From the NCBI GenBank assembly GCA_035771175.1, contig CM069593.1, positions 20,551,956 to 20,615,955 of the forward strand: a stretch of DNA of 64,000 bases, in the 5' to 3' direction. The notes beneath the pieces were generated by a model, which saw only the letters and a program-made list of their open reading frames with translations, was not told the DNA's origin and ran no database searches. Made by a program: the position numbers and the translations under genes. The stretch is from Paratinospora sagittata (taxonomy: Eukaryota; Streptophyta; Magnoliopsida; Ranunculales; Menispermaceae). Positions 44,178 to 56,337 of this stretch are shown here, in pieces; the first letter of the stretch is position 1; the number at the start of each line of letters is the position of its first letter.

Positions 44178-45298
44178 TTTCAACTATTAATGTATAGAAT
44201 AAATATCTATATTAAGGCCTAATATCTACATAAAGTTTCCATAACAACACTTCAGCTCATGTAAGGTTAAGGAGATTTTAACCCCTTGCCTTATAAAGAG
44301 GGCTAGAAATGAGCTACCTGTTATTATTGGTTCATTGATTTAATTAGTTTAAAGCAAACTCAGAATAAAAATGTGAAAATATAGTCAATATATATTTTAG
44401 GTAACAAAAAACGAATGATGTGCTTATAGATATGTAGCATGCATGTTTATATTTGGCAAGAAAAAAGTAATAAATTTTTGTCTTCTTTTTTTGGTTTCGC
44501 TAAGCGGCACCCAGGTGGTGTCCTCATCCACTTTACGGAGAAACTAATTTACCTGAATTCGACCTGGTTGGATCACAAAGTTGCAAAGGTCTCCAAGCAA
44601 ATGATAATTTCATACAAGAGAAAGGTTTTTGAACTCGCGACAGAAACAGATATCAAGCAATCCGAACCAACCAAATGTTGGTAATAACTTTTTGTCTTCA
44701 ATCAAATAATTTGTACACTTAAAAAAATAACATAAGATTTTGTGATGCAATATTATATCATAAGGTTTTGTTTCAAAATATCATAGGAGAAACAAAAGAA
44801 TTTTAAGTAAAAAAATAACAAGTGAATTCAATAAAATAAGGGATCTATTTATGCATATAAAATATCAAATTTATCTTTGGAGGTAAGAATCAGGTATTCA
44901 CTTTTGCCTTGCAAAAAAAAAAGGTATTCAGTTTTGTATTGTTTTGCTGGAGCCGGCTCAATTACAACTGTTTTGGGCCCTATTGCCCATGGGCAGAATT
45001 CTGGGCTAAATGTTTGGGCTTAAATCAGCAGGTTCTACCCATGAGTTTATCAAGCTATAAGGCTAAATTCTGATCATGGTGTAATTTACACCATGATCAG
45101 ACCTTTTTTTTTACTTATAATATCATTCAAAGATATACATAATATATACTTTTTTTTTTTTCTTTCACAGTATCATAAAATTGCAATCCACAAAGTTAAG
45201 CATATAAATACATAGCGATCTATGATCACCACGTATATATATATATATACACACATAGATCATTAATGAGAGAGAGATGAGGATTCAGGAGGCATATG
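44178..45298. other. Intergenic
   Basis: No recognised gene. A 81-codon frame at 44439-44684 has no family resemblance. (TA)n and CA runs near 45235-45255. Confidence 0.4.
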
Positions 45299-45646
45299 TC
45301 AAGGCTTATTGGTGGAGTCGCTATTGGAGTCGCACATGGTGGAACCAAGGGTGTGGTAGTTGGTATATCGGCTCGGAGCAGAAGAGCGTCGAAAGCCTTT
45401 TGGCAAGCAAGTCTCGAACTCTCGACCGTTGAACACTACATGATCATGTTGTTTGCCATTTGAAACATACTGGGATTTCATCAGGGTCGTCGTCGTTGCA
45501 GAATGATCATCTCCTCTGGCGGCATTGGGCGGCAATGGCCTCGACGTTGCGTCTGCTACTTTGAGCTCTACAGGAGATAGCAGTAGAAGAAGAAGAAGTA
45601 AGAGCATGGAGGTGAGGGTTAGAAGAGGAGTAGCACTGGAAGACAT
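45299..45646 (-). CDS. Secreted peptide precursor, IDA/IDL-like
   Basis: It encodes 115 residues without introns. An N-terminal signal peptide is clear (MSSSATPLLTLTSM plus a run of Leu, about residues 1-32). The middle is variable and polar. The C-terminal part holds CLPKGFRRSSAPSRYTN (79-95), which parallels the IDA/IDL active motif (LPKGxPIPPSAPSKRHN) in PKG, SAPS-[KR] and the closing Asn, but lacks the PIPP prolines and has one residue fewer. Two Cys (79, 104) flank it. IDA-type peptides are processed in the apoplast and signal through HAESA-like receptors in organ abscission and defence. Secretion is well supported; the subfamily is tentative. A TATA box is at 45684-45693. Confidence 0.7.
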   Translation of the reverse strand: MSSSATPLLTLTSMLLLLLLLLLSPVELKVADATSRPLPPNAARGDDHSATTTTLMKSQYVSNGKQHDHVVFNGREFETCLPKGFRRSSAPSRYTNYHTLGSTMCDSNSDSTNKP

Positions 45647-45683
45647 TTAAAAATGAATGGTAGAGATTAATGAGAAACAAGTG

Positions 45684-45693
45684 TTATATATAA
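45684..45693 (-). promoter_or_regulatory. TATA box upstream of the IDL-like gene
   Basis: TTATATATAA, about 40 bases upstream of the ATG, implying a very short leader. Confidence 0.55.
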
Positions 45694-46653
45694 CATTGGT
45701 AGGAGTAAGGAGAGGTGGTGGGAGTTAAATAGGCTCGTGAGAGGAGCAGAAATGCAGATTTGAACAGATCATAGCTAGCAAGCAAGGCAGGCCTAGTTGG
45801 AAAGTTGGCAAGAGAGCTTTTTTCTTTCCATTTTGCAGGTGAGGATACCCGTGCTCTCCATTTACTATCTCCCCATGTTTTCCTTTTGTCAAAGTCAAAC
45901 TCTTTCTTCTTTTGTCAAAAAAAAAAAAACTCTTTCTTCCTTTCTTCCTTTATTTATTTATTTATTTATTTATTTTTCTTTATTTTTCTTTGTCTTCTAA
46001 TTTTTATCTTTTTTGGTAATTTTTTCCTCTTTTAATGTTTATAGAACTTGCCTAGATAGGCCTGGTATAATTTCTAGCGCCATTGAATCCAAAAATATAT
46101 TTTTCAAACACAAATTACAAACACAGAAAAAGTTTTATACTAGCTTCAGCGAAGCACGCTTAAATCATGTTTGAATCAAACGGCACCTTAAGTGTGTTAG
46201 ACAAAATTGTTTACCATAACGCAATTTTCGTCACACTCCCAAACAAGGCCATACTAAGAGTCCTCGGTTCCAAACTTCCAATTCCAGCCCAATTTCTCCT
46301 TCATAGAGATCTTCATGTGTAAAAATAGAGATATTTGTATCTCAAAAGGATTATTCGCATGTATGTATATACTAGCTAGTACTATCCCATTATTATATAC
46401 ATTTCAATTTAGTTTGAAAATGGGCTGACCTGAATTTTACAAATTCTGAATGAACATTAAAAGTTGAAATTCAAAAACAAAAACTCAGTTAAAAATTATA
46501 AGATTTAAAACTAAAAAAGCATATTGTATAACATATATATATATATTAAGAAATAGGATTTCAATATTTACAATATTGAAGTTCACACTCACATGCCAAA
46601 GTGACGTTGGCCAAATAGTTAAGTAGAGGAGCAAGTTACTAAAAGGTCGCGAG
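45694..46653. other. Intergenic
   Basis: Upstream of the IDL-like gene. A TTCTTCC/TTTA repeat tract at 45925-45985. No further gene is seen. Confidence 0.45.
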
Positions 46654-47260
46654 CAGGGGCAGCCAAAAATTTTATTTAGGGTGGGCTAATTTTTTTCTTT
46701 TGAAAAACTTCAACAATACAAACAAAATATATTAATTAAGATATGTAAATCACCAATATTCAAAGGAAAAGTATATATAGTTACACATGTAGTTACAACT
46801 TTTACAATTAAATTATTATTTATCTTTCAGTAAGGAAAATACTAATTTAACTGCAAAAATGTGTAACTATATGTGCAACTATGCATGTGTATCTATTGAA
46901 TCATTTATTGCACATTTTAAGATATGTTAATCGTTAATATTTAAAGGATAGATATGTGTAGTTATTTTGAATCTACCTAAACATGATGATAAAAAAAGGG
47001 TCCACCTAAATTTTTCGAAAACCATTTGATAGTCTTATCTTTAACATTATAAATCGACGCTTGAGTGACAAATTCAGAAGAGTGTATTTTGAAGTGTTTA
47101 TATGTAAATTTTTTATTTGATTGTGATTATAATTTGTTGAATAAATTATTAGTCTTTGATAAATTAATATTTTTTAATAATTTTCTTTTTATTTAATTAG
47201 ATTATTTTAATTTTTTACAAAATTTGATAAATTAATGTTTAATCTCACCACTATATAATT
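46654..47260. repeat. hAT-like MITE related to 60222-60780
   Basis: It begins CAGGGGCAGCCAAAAATTTTATTTAGGGTGGGCT, the type of terminus (CAGGGGCGGA) known from plant hAT MITEs, and parallels the 60-kb copy throughout (for example TTTGATAGTCTTATCTTTAAC, ATCGACGCTTGAGTGA). The right end is degraded, and I could not identify a target duplication. Confidence 0.6.
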
Positions 47261-47408
47261 AGGGGTCCGGATGTATTAATACACTAACATAGATACAAAT
47301 GTTATTTCTTTTAAAAATAATAATAAATTAATACTTAATATATTTATATTTAATAAAATATTAATTATACTTTATATTTAGTAATAATGTATTCCTTTAT
47401 ATATATAG

Positions 47409-47622
47409 GGGGAACTTTCATTGTCGGAGCCCAGGGTAGCGGTAAACAAATTCAGTCATTGGTCACGAGTTCGAGCGTCATTTATTTGTTCTTCCTCAAA
47501 AGTATATACGAGCCCGAATAAAATTTTTTTTCGAGGTTTTAGAGGTGCGGCTTGTACCTTCTAAAATTAGTCAATGTTTGCAAGTTTCCCTTAGACCCGG
47601 GTAACAAAAAAAAGAAAAAAAA
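47409..47622 (+). repeat. tRNA-derived SINE
   Basis: A tRNA-like head with B-box-like CACGAGTTCGAGCG (about 47464-47477) preceded by GGGTAGCGGTAAAC, then a body ending TTAGACCCGGGTAAC and an A-rich tail (AAAAAAAAGAAAAAAAAAG, to about 47622). This matches the organisation of plant SINEs. Boundaries are approximate; no flanking duplication was confirmed. Confidence 0.65.
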
Positions 47623-48268
47623 AGTTTACACTCAATTTTTTTTTCTGCATGTTTAATTAATGAATTACCTGGCAAACTTACCCGTCTCCAATTATCTCTC
47701 ACGCACGTGGACATGGGATAAAAGTCTACCAGCTAACTTGTATCCCCACGTGGGAGCCTGCGATTGGACCATGTGGTTATTGTAGCTAGCTAGTTGGCCA
47801 AACTCCACCGGTTTACGCTCACAGTCATCAAATTTACTAGTAACATTTAGCCACGTGTTACCATGGTCAGGTTTTTGATCTTTTTCGGAACAGCTATTCA
47901 TATATTCTTACACGTGTCCTTATCCGGTGACTGAACTGATTAACTCTACGGGCATTGAATGAAACGCCACTGATCAACAATGTAGGGCTGAGATTTTTTG
48001 AGCAAGAACTGAAGGAAATTATTAATTAATTCTACCCATCTACAGAAATTTGTTTCAATTTTAATTTTAGATTACTACTAATAATAAATTGTTAGCTAGA
48101 CAGACTATGATTAAGAAATTGTTTCTTTTATTGAATAAGATCATTAACTTTTATTTTATAAGTATTAATTTAAAACAGTAAAAGAGAATGATTTTAATTA
48201 ATTAAACAAAAAATTTAAAATTATATAACATTATTTTCCATTCATTAGGTTTATTTAGTTTAGAAATT
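47623..48268. other. Intergenic
   Basis: A moderately GC-rich patch (47680-47990, with several ACGTG cores such as GCACGTGG and CCACGTG) and AT-rich DNA. A 69-codon minus-strand frame at 47692-47901 is not recognised. Confidence 0.4.
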
Positions 48269-48273
48269 AAAAC
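48269..48273 (+). other. Target-site duplication (left) of solo LTR
   Basis: AAAAC directly before TGTAACACCCG; repeated at 49968-49972. Confidence 0.85.
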
Positions 48274-49967
48274 TGTAACACCCGTAAATATAATTACATA
48301 CATAAGGTGACGTAAACGTATATTTGTATATGTATGAGCCAAATATTTGGAGTTGAATTTTGTGGATTGAGTGTATAGGAGAAGAGGATGAGGAATAAAG
48401 GAAAAATAAAATAAAATAAAATAAAATAAACTATTAAGTTACTGTTTATTTGCGGGTACTGTTCATAGAACAGTATCATGAACAGTACTCGTAGGTATTA
48501 AAGAAAAAAAAAAGAAAAGAAAAATAAAAAAAATTAAAAACGAACGAAAGTTTCAGAAGAACCAAGAAGGGGGAAGAAAAAAAAAAGACAGAACGCGGGA
48601 TTCACGCCAAATTCGACGTGCCGGTAAGTGATTTTCACGCTATTTCTTCGTAAAAGTACTATCTAAGCTAGATGTACCCTTTCTAGCGGACTAATTTTAG
48701 CTATGGGAGCCGTTTTACGGTGTTTTGAAAAATCACTCACGGAATTTTTCTTTTCCCTTCGACTCAATACCTGAAATATTGGAGGAAATGGGGTGAGCAA
48801 ACAACAGCTCAGTGAATATAGTTCTTGAGATGACAATTATATACATTTAGAGAAATATGACATTTAAAATCATTTCAAACACTTATGCAACACATGCATC
48901 ATTCAACGAATATATTATACATGTCAACAACATAAATTTCATGAGTTTTCAATAACACAATGCACAATCTCCCTCCTCCGCAAGGCAAGAGAGCGGGTCT
49001 AACCCTTGTATGGCCGTACAAGGTAGACACAGTCTCTCATCACCCAATTCACAGTCATTTCAAGGATCGCAACCTTTGTTAGGACAGACCTACTGACAAT
49101 GAGGACTCGCAAAACCTCATCTGGGTCTATTCCTAACGAAATGACAATGAGGATTCGCAAAGCCTCATCATTACAAACTCCAATTGCTAAAATCAGTTTG
49201 CATGATCCCTAAAACTCAATGCATTATATATAAATATACCATGCATACAATCAAACATTTTTTATGCGTGCAATGTCATACAAGAACCAAATCAAAAAAA
49301 CTATACTCACAGTGGTTACACGAGTTTCTAATCCAATATATCATTTATCATATCGTTAGCTACTAAAAATATCAAATCATATCAAAAAATCACGATCTTA
49401 GTATCGAAACGTCCGAAATTCAGTTCTCTACGAATCTATGATTTCAAATCATTTTTACATCACTGTTCATAATACTATTCATAATTTACTATTCACATCA
49501 TTATTTACTATTCACATCACTATTTACTATTTACTACGCTATTCATTATTCACTATGCACTATTCACCCACTATTCACTATTCACTATTCACTTACTATT
49601 CATCCGAAAGATGTAAATTGTATTAAAATTGTCCGACGGTATGTATGCTTGGAGGAAATAGATTATATTTTTGTTATTTTGATATGTATATTTATCACAC
49701 ATTACATATATATGTATTATCATCTAGATGAGATGTATGGGCATAGATAGCTTAATATATTGGATGATGAAATGAAAATGTGATGTGTGAATGAATGAAT
49801 TATATTGGATTTGATTTGTGGTATAGAAAAAAAAATTCTGTAAGTTTGGGATGGATTGTGAGAGTACGTGAAGGCTGACAGTGTATTATATATTGTATAT
49901 GGGTATGTACAGTGTATAGTACGCTGTGCCGGTCATGACGTCAGCCTATGTCAGGGGCGTCGTGACA
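48274..49967 (+). repeat. Solo LTR (TGTAACACCCCG family) with internal inversion
   Basis: It starts TGTAACACCCGTAAAT, ends GGGGCGTCGTGACA and is flanked by AAAAC duplications. 48274-48732 and 49638-49967 are in plus orientation, but 48734-49637 is reversed relative to the other LTRs: it runs from the complement of the CCGTGAGTGAG region to the complement of the TTGGACAATTTTAATACAATT region. About 150 bp between the blocks is missing at the left breakpoint. Confidence 0.85.
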
Positions 49968-49972
49968 AAAAC
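49968..49972 (+). other. Target-site duplication (right) of solo LTR
   Basis: AAAAC, same as 48269-48273. Confidence 0.85.
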
Positions 49973-49990
49973 CTTATAAATATTTTTGTA

Positions 49991-50383
49991 TGTTATAAAA
50001 TTAATTAATGGAATTGTAAATACAAATTAAATAAATCACAAACTTGATAAGGAAATGAAATTTATTTCATTTCTCATCATTTTCTCTCATGTCTCATTTT
50101 CATTTTCTTGCAACTTCTTCGTGATTCTCTCCCATATTTATACGGAGAAAGTACCTAAATAATACCACCAACCTACACGAGTCATGTGGGTTGACTTCCC
50201 ACGTGATTCATTAAGAAGAGTATTTATACAAATAATATACGTATAAATATGTATACCACTAGATACATATACAACTTGAATACATATATTATTTGGATAG
50301 ATACATTACTTGGATATTATGCTTCTTGATACATGTGTATAATACATGCATTTACTATTTGGATATTCAACATATTTACAACA
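49991..50383 (-). repeat. copia 3' LTR, minus strand
   Basis: On the minus strand it starts TGTTGTAAATATG directly after a purine tract and ends TTTATAACA, with inverted ends (TGTTRTAAA). It is 393 bp long and contains a TATAAATA-like promoter block at about 50140. It lies at the 3' end of the decayed copia interior to its right. Confidence 0.75.
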
Positions 50384-50393
50384 CTCCCCTTTG
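50384..50393 (-). promoter_or_regulatory. copia polypurine tract, minus strand
   Basis: CAAAGGGGAG on the minus strand, directly before the LTR start TGTTGTAAATA. Confidence 0.75.
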
Positions 50394-52871
50394 AATATCC
50401 ATCATTGTAGAATATGTCTCGTTAAAACCTTACTAGAGAAAATTCAGTTGGAAAAGTCTAGTGAAGGAAAAAGAGTTCAATATTCTATTGGAGCCTGATA
50501 TTGTTAGGATTGCCTTGTTAAAAACTTTGCCAGAAAAATCTAGTGGGTCAAAACCATAGCGAAGGAAAAAAAAGTACAATAAACTAAGCAATAACTCCTT
50601 TTTAATTCTCCCCCTCAAGATGACATGGGAGAGTTCATTTATATTTCTTTGCTTGGAATATTTTTGAGTTGATGCATCTTAATATTATATATAATTTTTT
50701 TTGTAATTGGCAAAACTTTAATAAATAAGTTGCTCGATCTTATTTGTCAGTCTTTTGTAGCTCATGTGTAAATAAGACATTTTGTGAAATATGTTTGGTT
50801 TTGTTAGCTTCAATATAAGCTTTTCATTACTGTGCAATACATGTTGAATTATTTTTTTTATAACATTGTAAGATAGTCTCTGATTTAAGATCATTCATGT
50901 GATCCATACACATTTTTTTACTTATTTCAGGAGTCGTGATACTTTTCTAAATGATTTAAAGATGTAGCAACTATTGTCTGCTTCACAGATCTCCATGATA
51001 TGACAATATCACTATAAGTGTAATTGTGCTTGGGATTGAGCATGGTGGAGGTCTAACAAATATTCAACATTTGCATATTCAACCAGTTTTATCTTTATCT
51101 TTTTTGAATAAGATAGACTTGTATCTCTTGCTTTATTGGAGATAACACAATGCATGTTTAGCACCATTTTAATATGGTGTAGAGCTATATCCTGCAAGCA
51201 TGTTAACAAATAAAACAATTTTTGGTTTTGTATATAAGAGCATTTTTTGCATCTAGACATGATACTTCAGGACCAACTAGCTCTTCATTATGTAATAAAG
51301 GGGAATATCATCTTTATTCACTTTTCAGTTATCCCACAATATTAGGGAGTCTAATGGATATTCTTGTTCAGATGAAATTTCTTCAATAAATTTCTTAATA
51401 TATTTGATAAATGGACAAGAATCCTATTTGGAAAATTTTCGATCTGCAGGCCGAGACAAAAATTCTATTTTCCAAGATTTTTTATCTCAAATTTCCCCTT
51501 GATAAATAAATATTCTAATAAACTCTTTAGAAGTCTTAACATATGCAACAATGAAATGAATAAAGTGCATATGCAAATATGATTGTTAGAATGCTTACTT
51601 ATACAATTATGAAAATGTATATGCATATTGATGAATGTGAATATTAACACAGTACGTACTTCAGGCCTTTCAGATCCTTTAGGGATCATCATTTTGAAGC
51701 TTCAAGTATAACTCATAAATCCTTTAGAAATTTTCACATATAACTTAATTATCCATAGATTAATATATTTCCTCATGTATATCTAACATGATTTACCTCT
51801 TTAGGTATTAAAACTTCTGGTTCAGATAGCTCTTGATTTTTCAACTAGTTTAGTTGTATTTGATTTTGCTCCTTTTTACTTTTTCAATATCGACATTCTT
51901 ATATGGTTTGAGATCCCATAATATCAAAAGTACACTTTAAAATATTATCAGAAGCAATATTATTTTCATTCCATAGTTTTCAAATATGAATGGATTTAAA
52001 TATAAACAGATTAAGAATTTATTCTTCAATTCATATCTCTTCAGGAGATTCTAATACCTCTTCAGGGTGTGTTTATTTCTCAATCTATATCTCTTCAGGG
52101 ATACTTGTATACCTTTTATGGTATATTTATTTGTCAATCCATTCTTGTTTCAGAATGCTTATATATTTATCAATCATTTGCATATACCTTCATCTTTTAG
52201 GAAGTTGTGTACTTTAATTTGACCGGTCAACCATACTTCAGGTGTGTTATTTGTAAATTGTCCTTAAGGACTAAAGATGAATATATCAGTTAACTGATTT
52301 GCAAATTCTTTTGCATGTGATTGATCATGTGAATGTATCATTCACTTTAACTTATTATTTGAACTTCTAGTTCACATTAGCTTATAACTTATGTTGTCTA
52401 TCAAACAATTTTTCATGTCATTCTTTTGACATTTTTCGCTCCCCCTGATAGTGGGAGGATTGCCTTACATTAGCTTGTATTGCATTCTAGCAATTTTGCG
52501 TACCATTCTTCTGAAATTGGCTATTTCTCCCCCTAATGGTGAGAAAATTGCTCTGTATAAAGCAAAAATATTGATGATCAACGTAATTTAGTTTTATAGT
52601 ATGTCATTTCGTACGGTAATCATTGTCATTTACTTTGTACAACATATCATAATTATTATACTTTTAATGACTTGTGATACGTCGTTGTGTCACCAATATT
52701 ATATTTGTTGGTGACGGATTTCTCAAACAGAATATACACTAATTGTCGTGTCGGCATGATTTTCACCATTGTCGACGTCATCAATTTTGACATATTACAA
52801 GTGCAACCGCACTTGTGTCTCCGTAATTTCTTTATTTAAACTAAACGATGAAAAAAGTGCATCTCTAAGGT
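50394..52871 (-). pseudogene. Decayed Ty1/copia interior (pol remnants), minus strand
   Basis: The part next to the LTR has the usual copia untranslated blocks (GAGGGGGAGAATT at about 50610; GTACTTTTTTTCC..., GTTTTAACGAGAC). Minus-strand coding remnants include an RNase H region with LVEYANVEYLLDLHHAQSQAQ (about 51020-51090; compare the copia YADAGYLSDPHKARSQTG block) and an RT end KGKFEIKNLGK (about 51465-51500; compare EFEMKDLGK). At 52380-52560 two GGGGGAG-containing blocks resemble a region before integrase. Stops and indels are everywhere. Confidence 0.65.
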
Positions 52872-52879
52872 ACGATTTG

Positions 52880-53205
52880 TAGGGGTGTAAGCAACCCGAC
52901 CCGACCTCTTAAAATATATATATATGAGTTCATCCTCATTCTTATAAGTTAAGTTTAAGAGTAGCTTGACTTGTACATATATGAGTTCTCCCAAAAAAAG
53001 AGAAATCTCATCTTTTAAAGCTTAAATAGTAGTTTAATAAGTTGGATACATGATAATTTATTACTAATATAAGCTTAAAGAATAGTTATTAAGCTTTAAA
53101 AAAATTCGGCTATTTAATGGGAGCCAACCCAACCGACTCGACCCGACTTTATCGGGTTGGGTGGGTTAGGGGGCAAAAACCCGACCCGACCCGATTTCAC
53201 CCCTA
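52880..53205. repeat. hAT-like MITE with TAGGGGTG ends
   Basis: Ends TAGGGGTG and CACCCCTA are perfect inverted repeats. Sub-terminal CCCGACCCGACC and its complement are repeated. The flanking 8 bases ACGATTTG and ACTGTTTG agree at 6 of 8 positions, which suits the 8-bp duplication of hAT elements. Confidence 0.7.
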
Positions 53206-53229
53206 ACTGTTTGTAAGAGACAAAGTAAG

Positions 53230-54030
53230 ATGGATCCATTAACTGACGTCAGGGGCGAAGAGGGGACTAATTCTAATCTCAATATCGACATGCCTGCAAC
53301 CACTACTTTACCAGGTTCTTTAGAGCAAGCTAAGAAAGGGAAATCGATTCAGTGACCTCCCAAAGCAAAACGTCCTCGTAAGGGTCCTAAAGTTAGTTTT
53401 TCCTCTGCTGCGGTCGGATCTTCTAGTCAGACCGATGTAGTTAAATCTTCCAATAAGGAAGATGACATGAAATATTCGTCTGGTTTTCACTGTGCTAAAC
53501 TATGATGATCATATTATTGGAATTCATGAAGCTAAGGTGGAAAAATATGTCTCTGCCTCCTGAGGAATGCTCGCTTAAAGCTTTGTCCTGACTTTCCAAG
53601 GTAATCATCATAGTTTTTACATTTTTCTCTTTTTTTTCGATTTAAGGTTTATTTATTTATATATATATTTTCCTTTTCATGGGGCTTTTATATACCATAC
53701 TCTTTCCTTAGAATTACAAAATTTATCTTTAGGCAGATGGTTATCTATCTTGAAAAAGAAGTAGAGACCATAACCGAACAAGCTCATGGCAAGGACAATA
53801 AAATATCATTTATGAAATATTTGATGAAGTCTGTAACTGAGGAGAATGAGAGATTACAACAAGATATTGTCATTCTTCAGCAGAAGACTAGTGATTTGCA
53901 GAGAGAGATTGCAAAGTTACGACAGGAGATTCCTTTGACCGTGTGGTGGAGGAGAACACAGCTCCGTGAAGAGCGAGATCAACTTTTGATCCAACTAGCT
54001 TCAAGTTTTGGGAGCAAGTCAGATTACTAA
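53230..54030 (+). pseudogene. Unrecognised spliced gene fragment, coiled-coil
   Basis: A frame from the ATG at 53230 (MDPLTDVRGEEGTNSNLN) runs to a TGA at about 53352 and continues in frame with a Lys/Arg-rich, Ser-rich stretch (PPKAKRPRKGPKV). A likely intron (53600 AG|GTAATC to 53733 TTTAG|GC) separates it from a 97-codon frame, 53737-54030, with coiled-coil heptads (YLEKEVETITEQ, ENERLQQDIVILQQKTSDL, LREERDQLLIQL). I do not recognise the family. The broken frame, and its position among copia remnants, suggest a captured or retained gene fragment. Confidence 0.45.
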
Positions 54031-56289
54031 AACTCAATGTATTCTTATTATTTATCAATAATATATTTATTTATTTTGATATGGATTTACATAGTTGTGA
54101 TTCACACTTAGTTACGACTATATACGACTGTTACGGGTAAATCAGACTCTTACAATCCATGCCAAAAATTGTCGAATACATATTCTGGGAAATATTGCCT
54201 GGATGCATAATATACTATGACCTTAATAATCGGGCTACCGGTCATGATCCAAAGCACCATTAATGTGCTTGTTTGTTGTTGTGTCCAATGTCAAGCATAT
54301 ATTTCACGAATTTCGATAAACGGTCTTCCTCCTTCATCTAAGATTCGTCACTCCACCCCATGATTATACAAATTATCTATTGGAGTATTTATTAGAGGAT
54401 CCATCACCATTGAATCCATTACTTTTTTGGCGAACACATCTTTCACATCTTCTGGATGTGATTGGTGGTCACCTTCTGTTCCTCGGGTATTAGATCGATT
54501 TTGCGCCATTGCCTACACGAACTTCCCTCTTTTGCTTTGAGATGCAAAATGATGAGGGCTAAAGTTGTTTATAAAGTTATTAACTTAATGCACTATTTGT
54601 AATTGAATGATTAAAGTTTCCTTAATTGTCGGCCATCTGTCGACAACTTTCAATTTCATTGGATAGTCATTCCAATAATTGAATTTTCAATACTGTTACG
54701 AATATACTTAATATTGTGATCATCTATGTTTATACTAATACTTTTCTAAAAGTATCTCAAAAATTTGCGCAATTATATGATATTTCAAGTAGTCATAAAG
54801 TAGGAATATAAAACAAATGAAACTTGGCCAAATGGTATCATTATTTAAAGTATCATTGAGGTCCCAGAGATTTTGCAAGTTGTGCCAAAATATAAATATA
54901 TTGTATCAAAGAACTTTCTGTTCTTGATCACAATATCCTTTCATTTGACCCTATAATTTCATAATAAACCAAAAATTCAAGTAATAAGCTTTTCTAAATA
55001 TTTTCAAGCAATATGAACATATTAATTGAATATATGATATCCATCATTTTAGATATCTTTAAAATCAACCAAGATCTTCTGGATCTGATATATTATAAGT
55101 CATTACAAATATGAAAATTTTGTTTTATTTGACGACATAATATTCACTCTTCTGGATCCATTAATATATTTTTTAATTTAACCTTTTTTTCTCTATTGAT
55201 GCATGATAAATTAATCATATGTTTGATATACAATAGGTGCATCACAAATTCTTTTCATTCCACACCAAAAGCAAACACATAGATAAACATTTATCTTATG
55301 CTACGATAGGATTACTCCACTTCTATTGCAACGAAATAGATTTATTTCAAATATATAGTTTTAACTATATATATTCCAAATTGTAACCATCATGGTTCTC
55401 ATAATAATTTTAATTATGACCTTTGTCATATTCATTTTCTCATCCATGATCATGGTCTTTGTTACAGGTCATATTCATAATCATTAAAGTAACATTCACT
55501 TCGGGGCATGATATAAAATTTAAGTGGATGAGCATAGTGATTTTATTACAAATTTTCTTGAGAAGATTTTAACAATCTTTATATTGCTACTTCAAGAGCA
55601 CATGCAAGATAATTTATCTTCTCAAATATGTCTTCTTCAAATATATAATTTATCTCATGAAATTTTAACATTGCAACATCAGGTGCAATTAATTTGGTCA
55701 TAATGAACTTCGGGTCCGTATGTTTGTAATATTGCAACTTCAGGTGCAATAAATTGTAATGAACCTTTAAATAAAAGGTTATGAGTTTTTGTCATGAGAT
55801 TTCCATAAACTTCAGGTTATTTCTTCTTGTTCATAGTTCAAAATGTTAAATCTTCAAAAGCAATTAAATAATTAAAATAACTAATTAATCATATATACTT
55901 ATTCAACAATAAAAGGAAATGTAAAAAAAAAGTTAGTGTCATTGTTAGTGTTAGTGTCAATGTTAGTATAATAATGCATCACCATAAGGTACGAACAATT
56001 TTCTACAAGAGTTATTGTTATAGTCCTCAACAAGCTTTAACTTAGGCATCGAAGGGTCTTCGAACGGCACTACATCGGTATTCTTTACGATAGTCCCATT
56101 GCTTTCTTTCTTTTTCTTAGATCTTGCTCATCAACCCTCGCCGGAACTAGAGAGTTTATTCTTCCAGATACGATCATCTCCTACATGTGTTCATCTACTT
56201 GGTGTTAGTCAGATTCTGCATCAAACACTTATTTTTATTCAATTTCTTTTAAATATCTAGTTGATAGATTTGACTTCACACGGGATGGC

Positions 56290-56291
<2 letters not shown>
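54031..56291. other. Decayed sequence, probably continuing the minus-strand copia remnant
   Basis: AT-rich. A minus-strand 53-codon frame with an ATG at 54509 (MAQNRSNTRGTEGDHQ, stop at 54348) is unassigned. 55440-55860 has repeated CTTCAGGTGCAAT blocks similar to copia gag-side sequence. I cannot place a 5' LTR. Confidence 0.4.

Positions 56292-56331
<40 letters not shown>
56292..56331. repeat. (AT)n microsatellite
   Basis: About 20 AT units. Confidence 0.95.

Positions 56332-56337
<6 letters not shown>

Noticed and set aside
44439..44684. 81-codon plus-strand frame
   Set aside because: No recognisable family, no supporting signals; could be chance or an old repeat.
45805..46035. Frame containing GEDTR, as in TIR-NBS resistance proteins
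   Set aside because: Only five residues agree; the rest is a T-rich low-complexity translation without TIR domain blocks.
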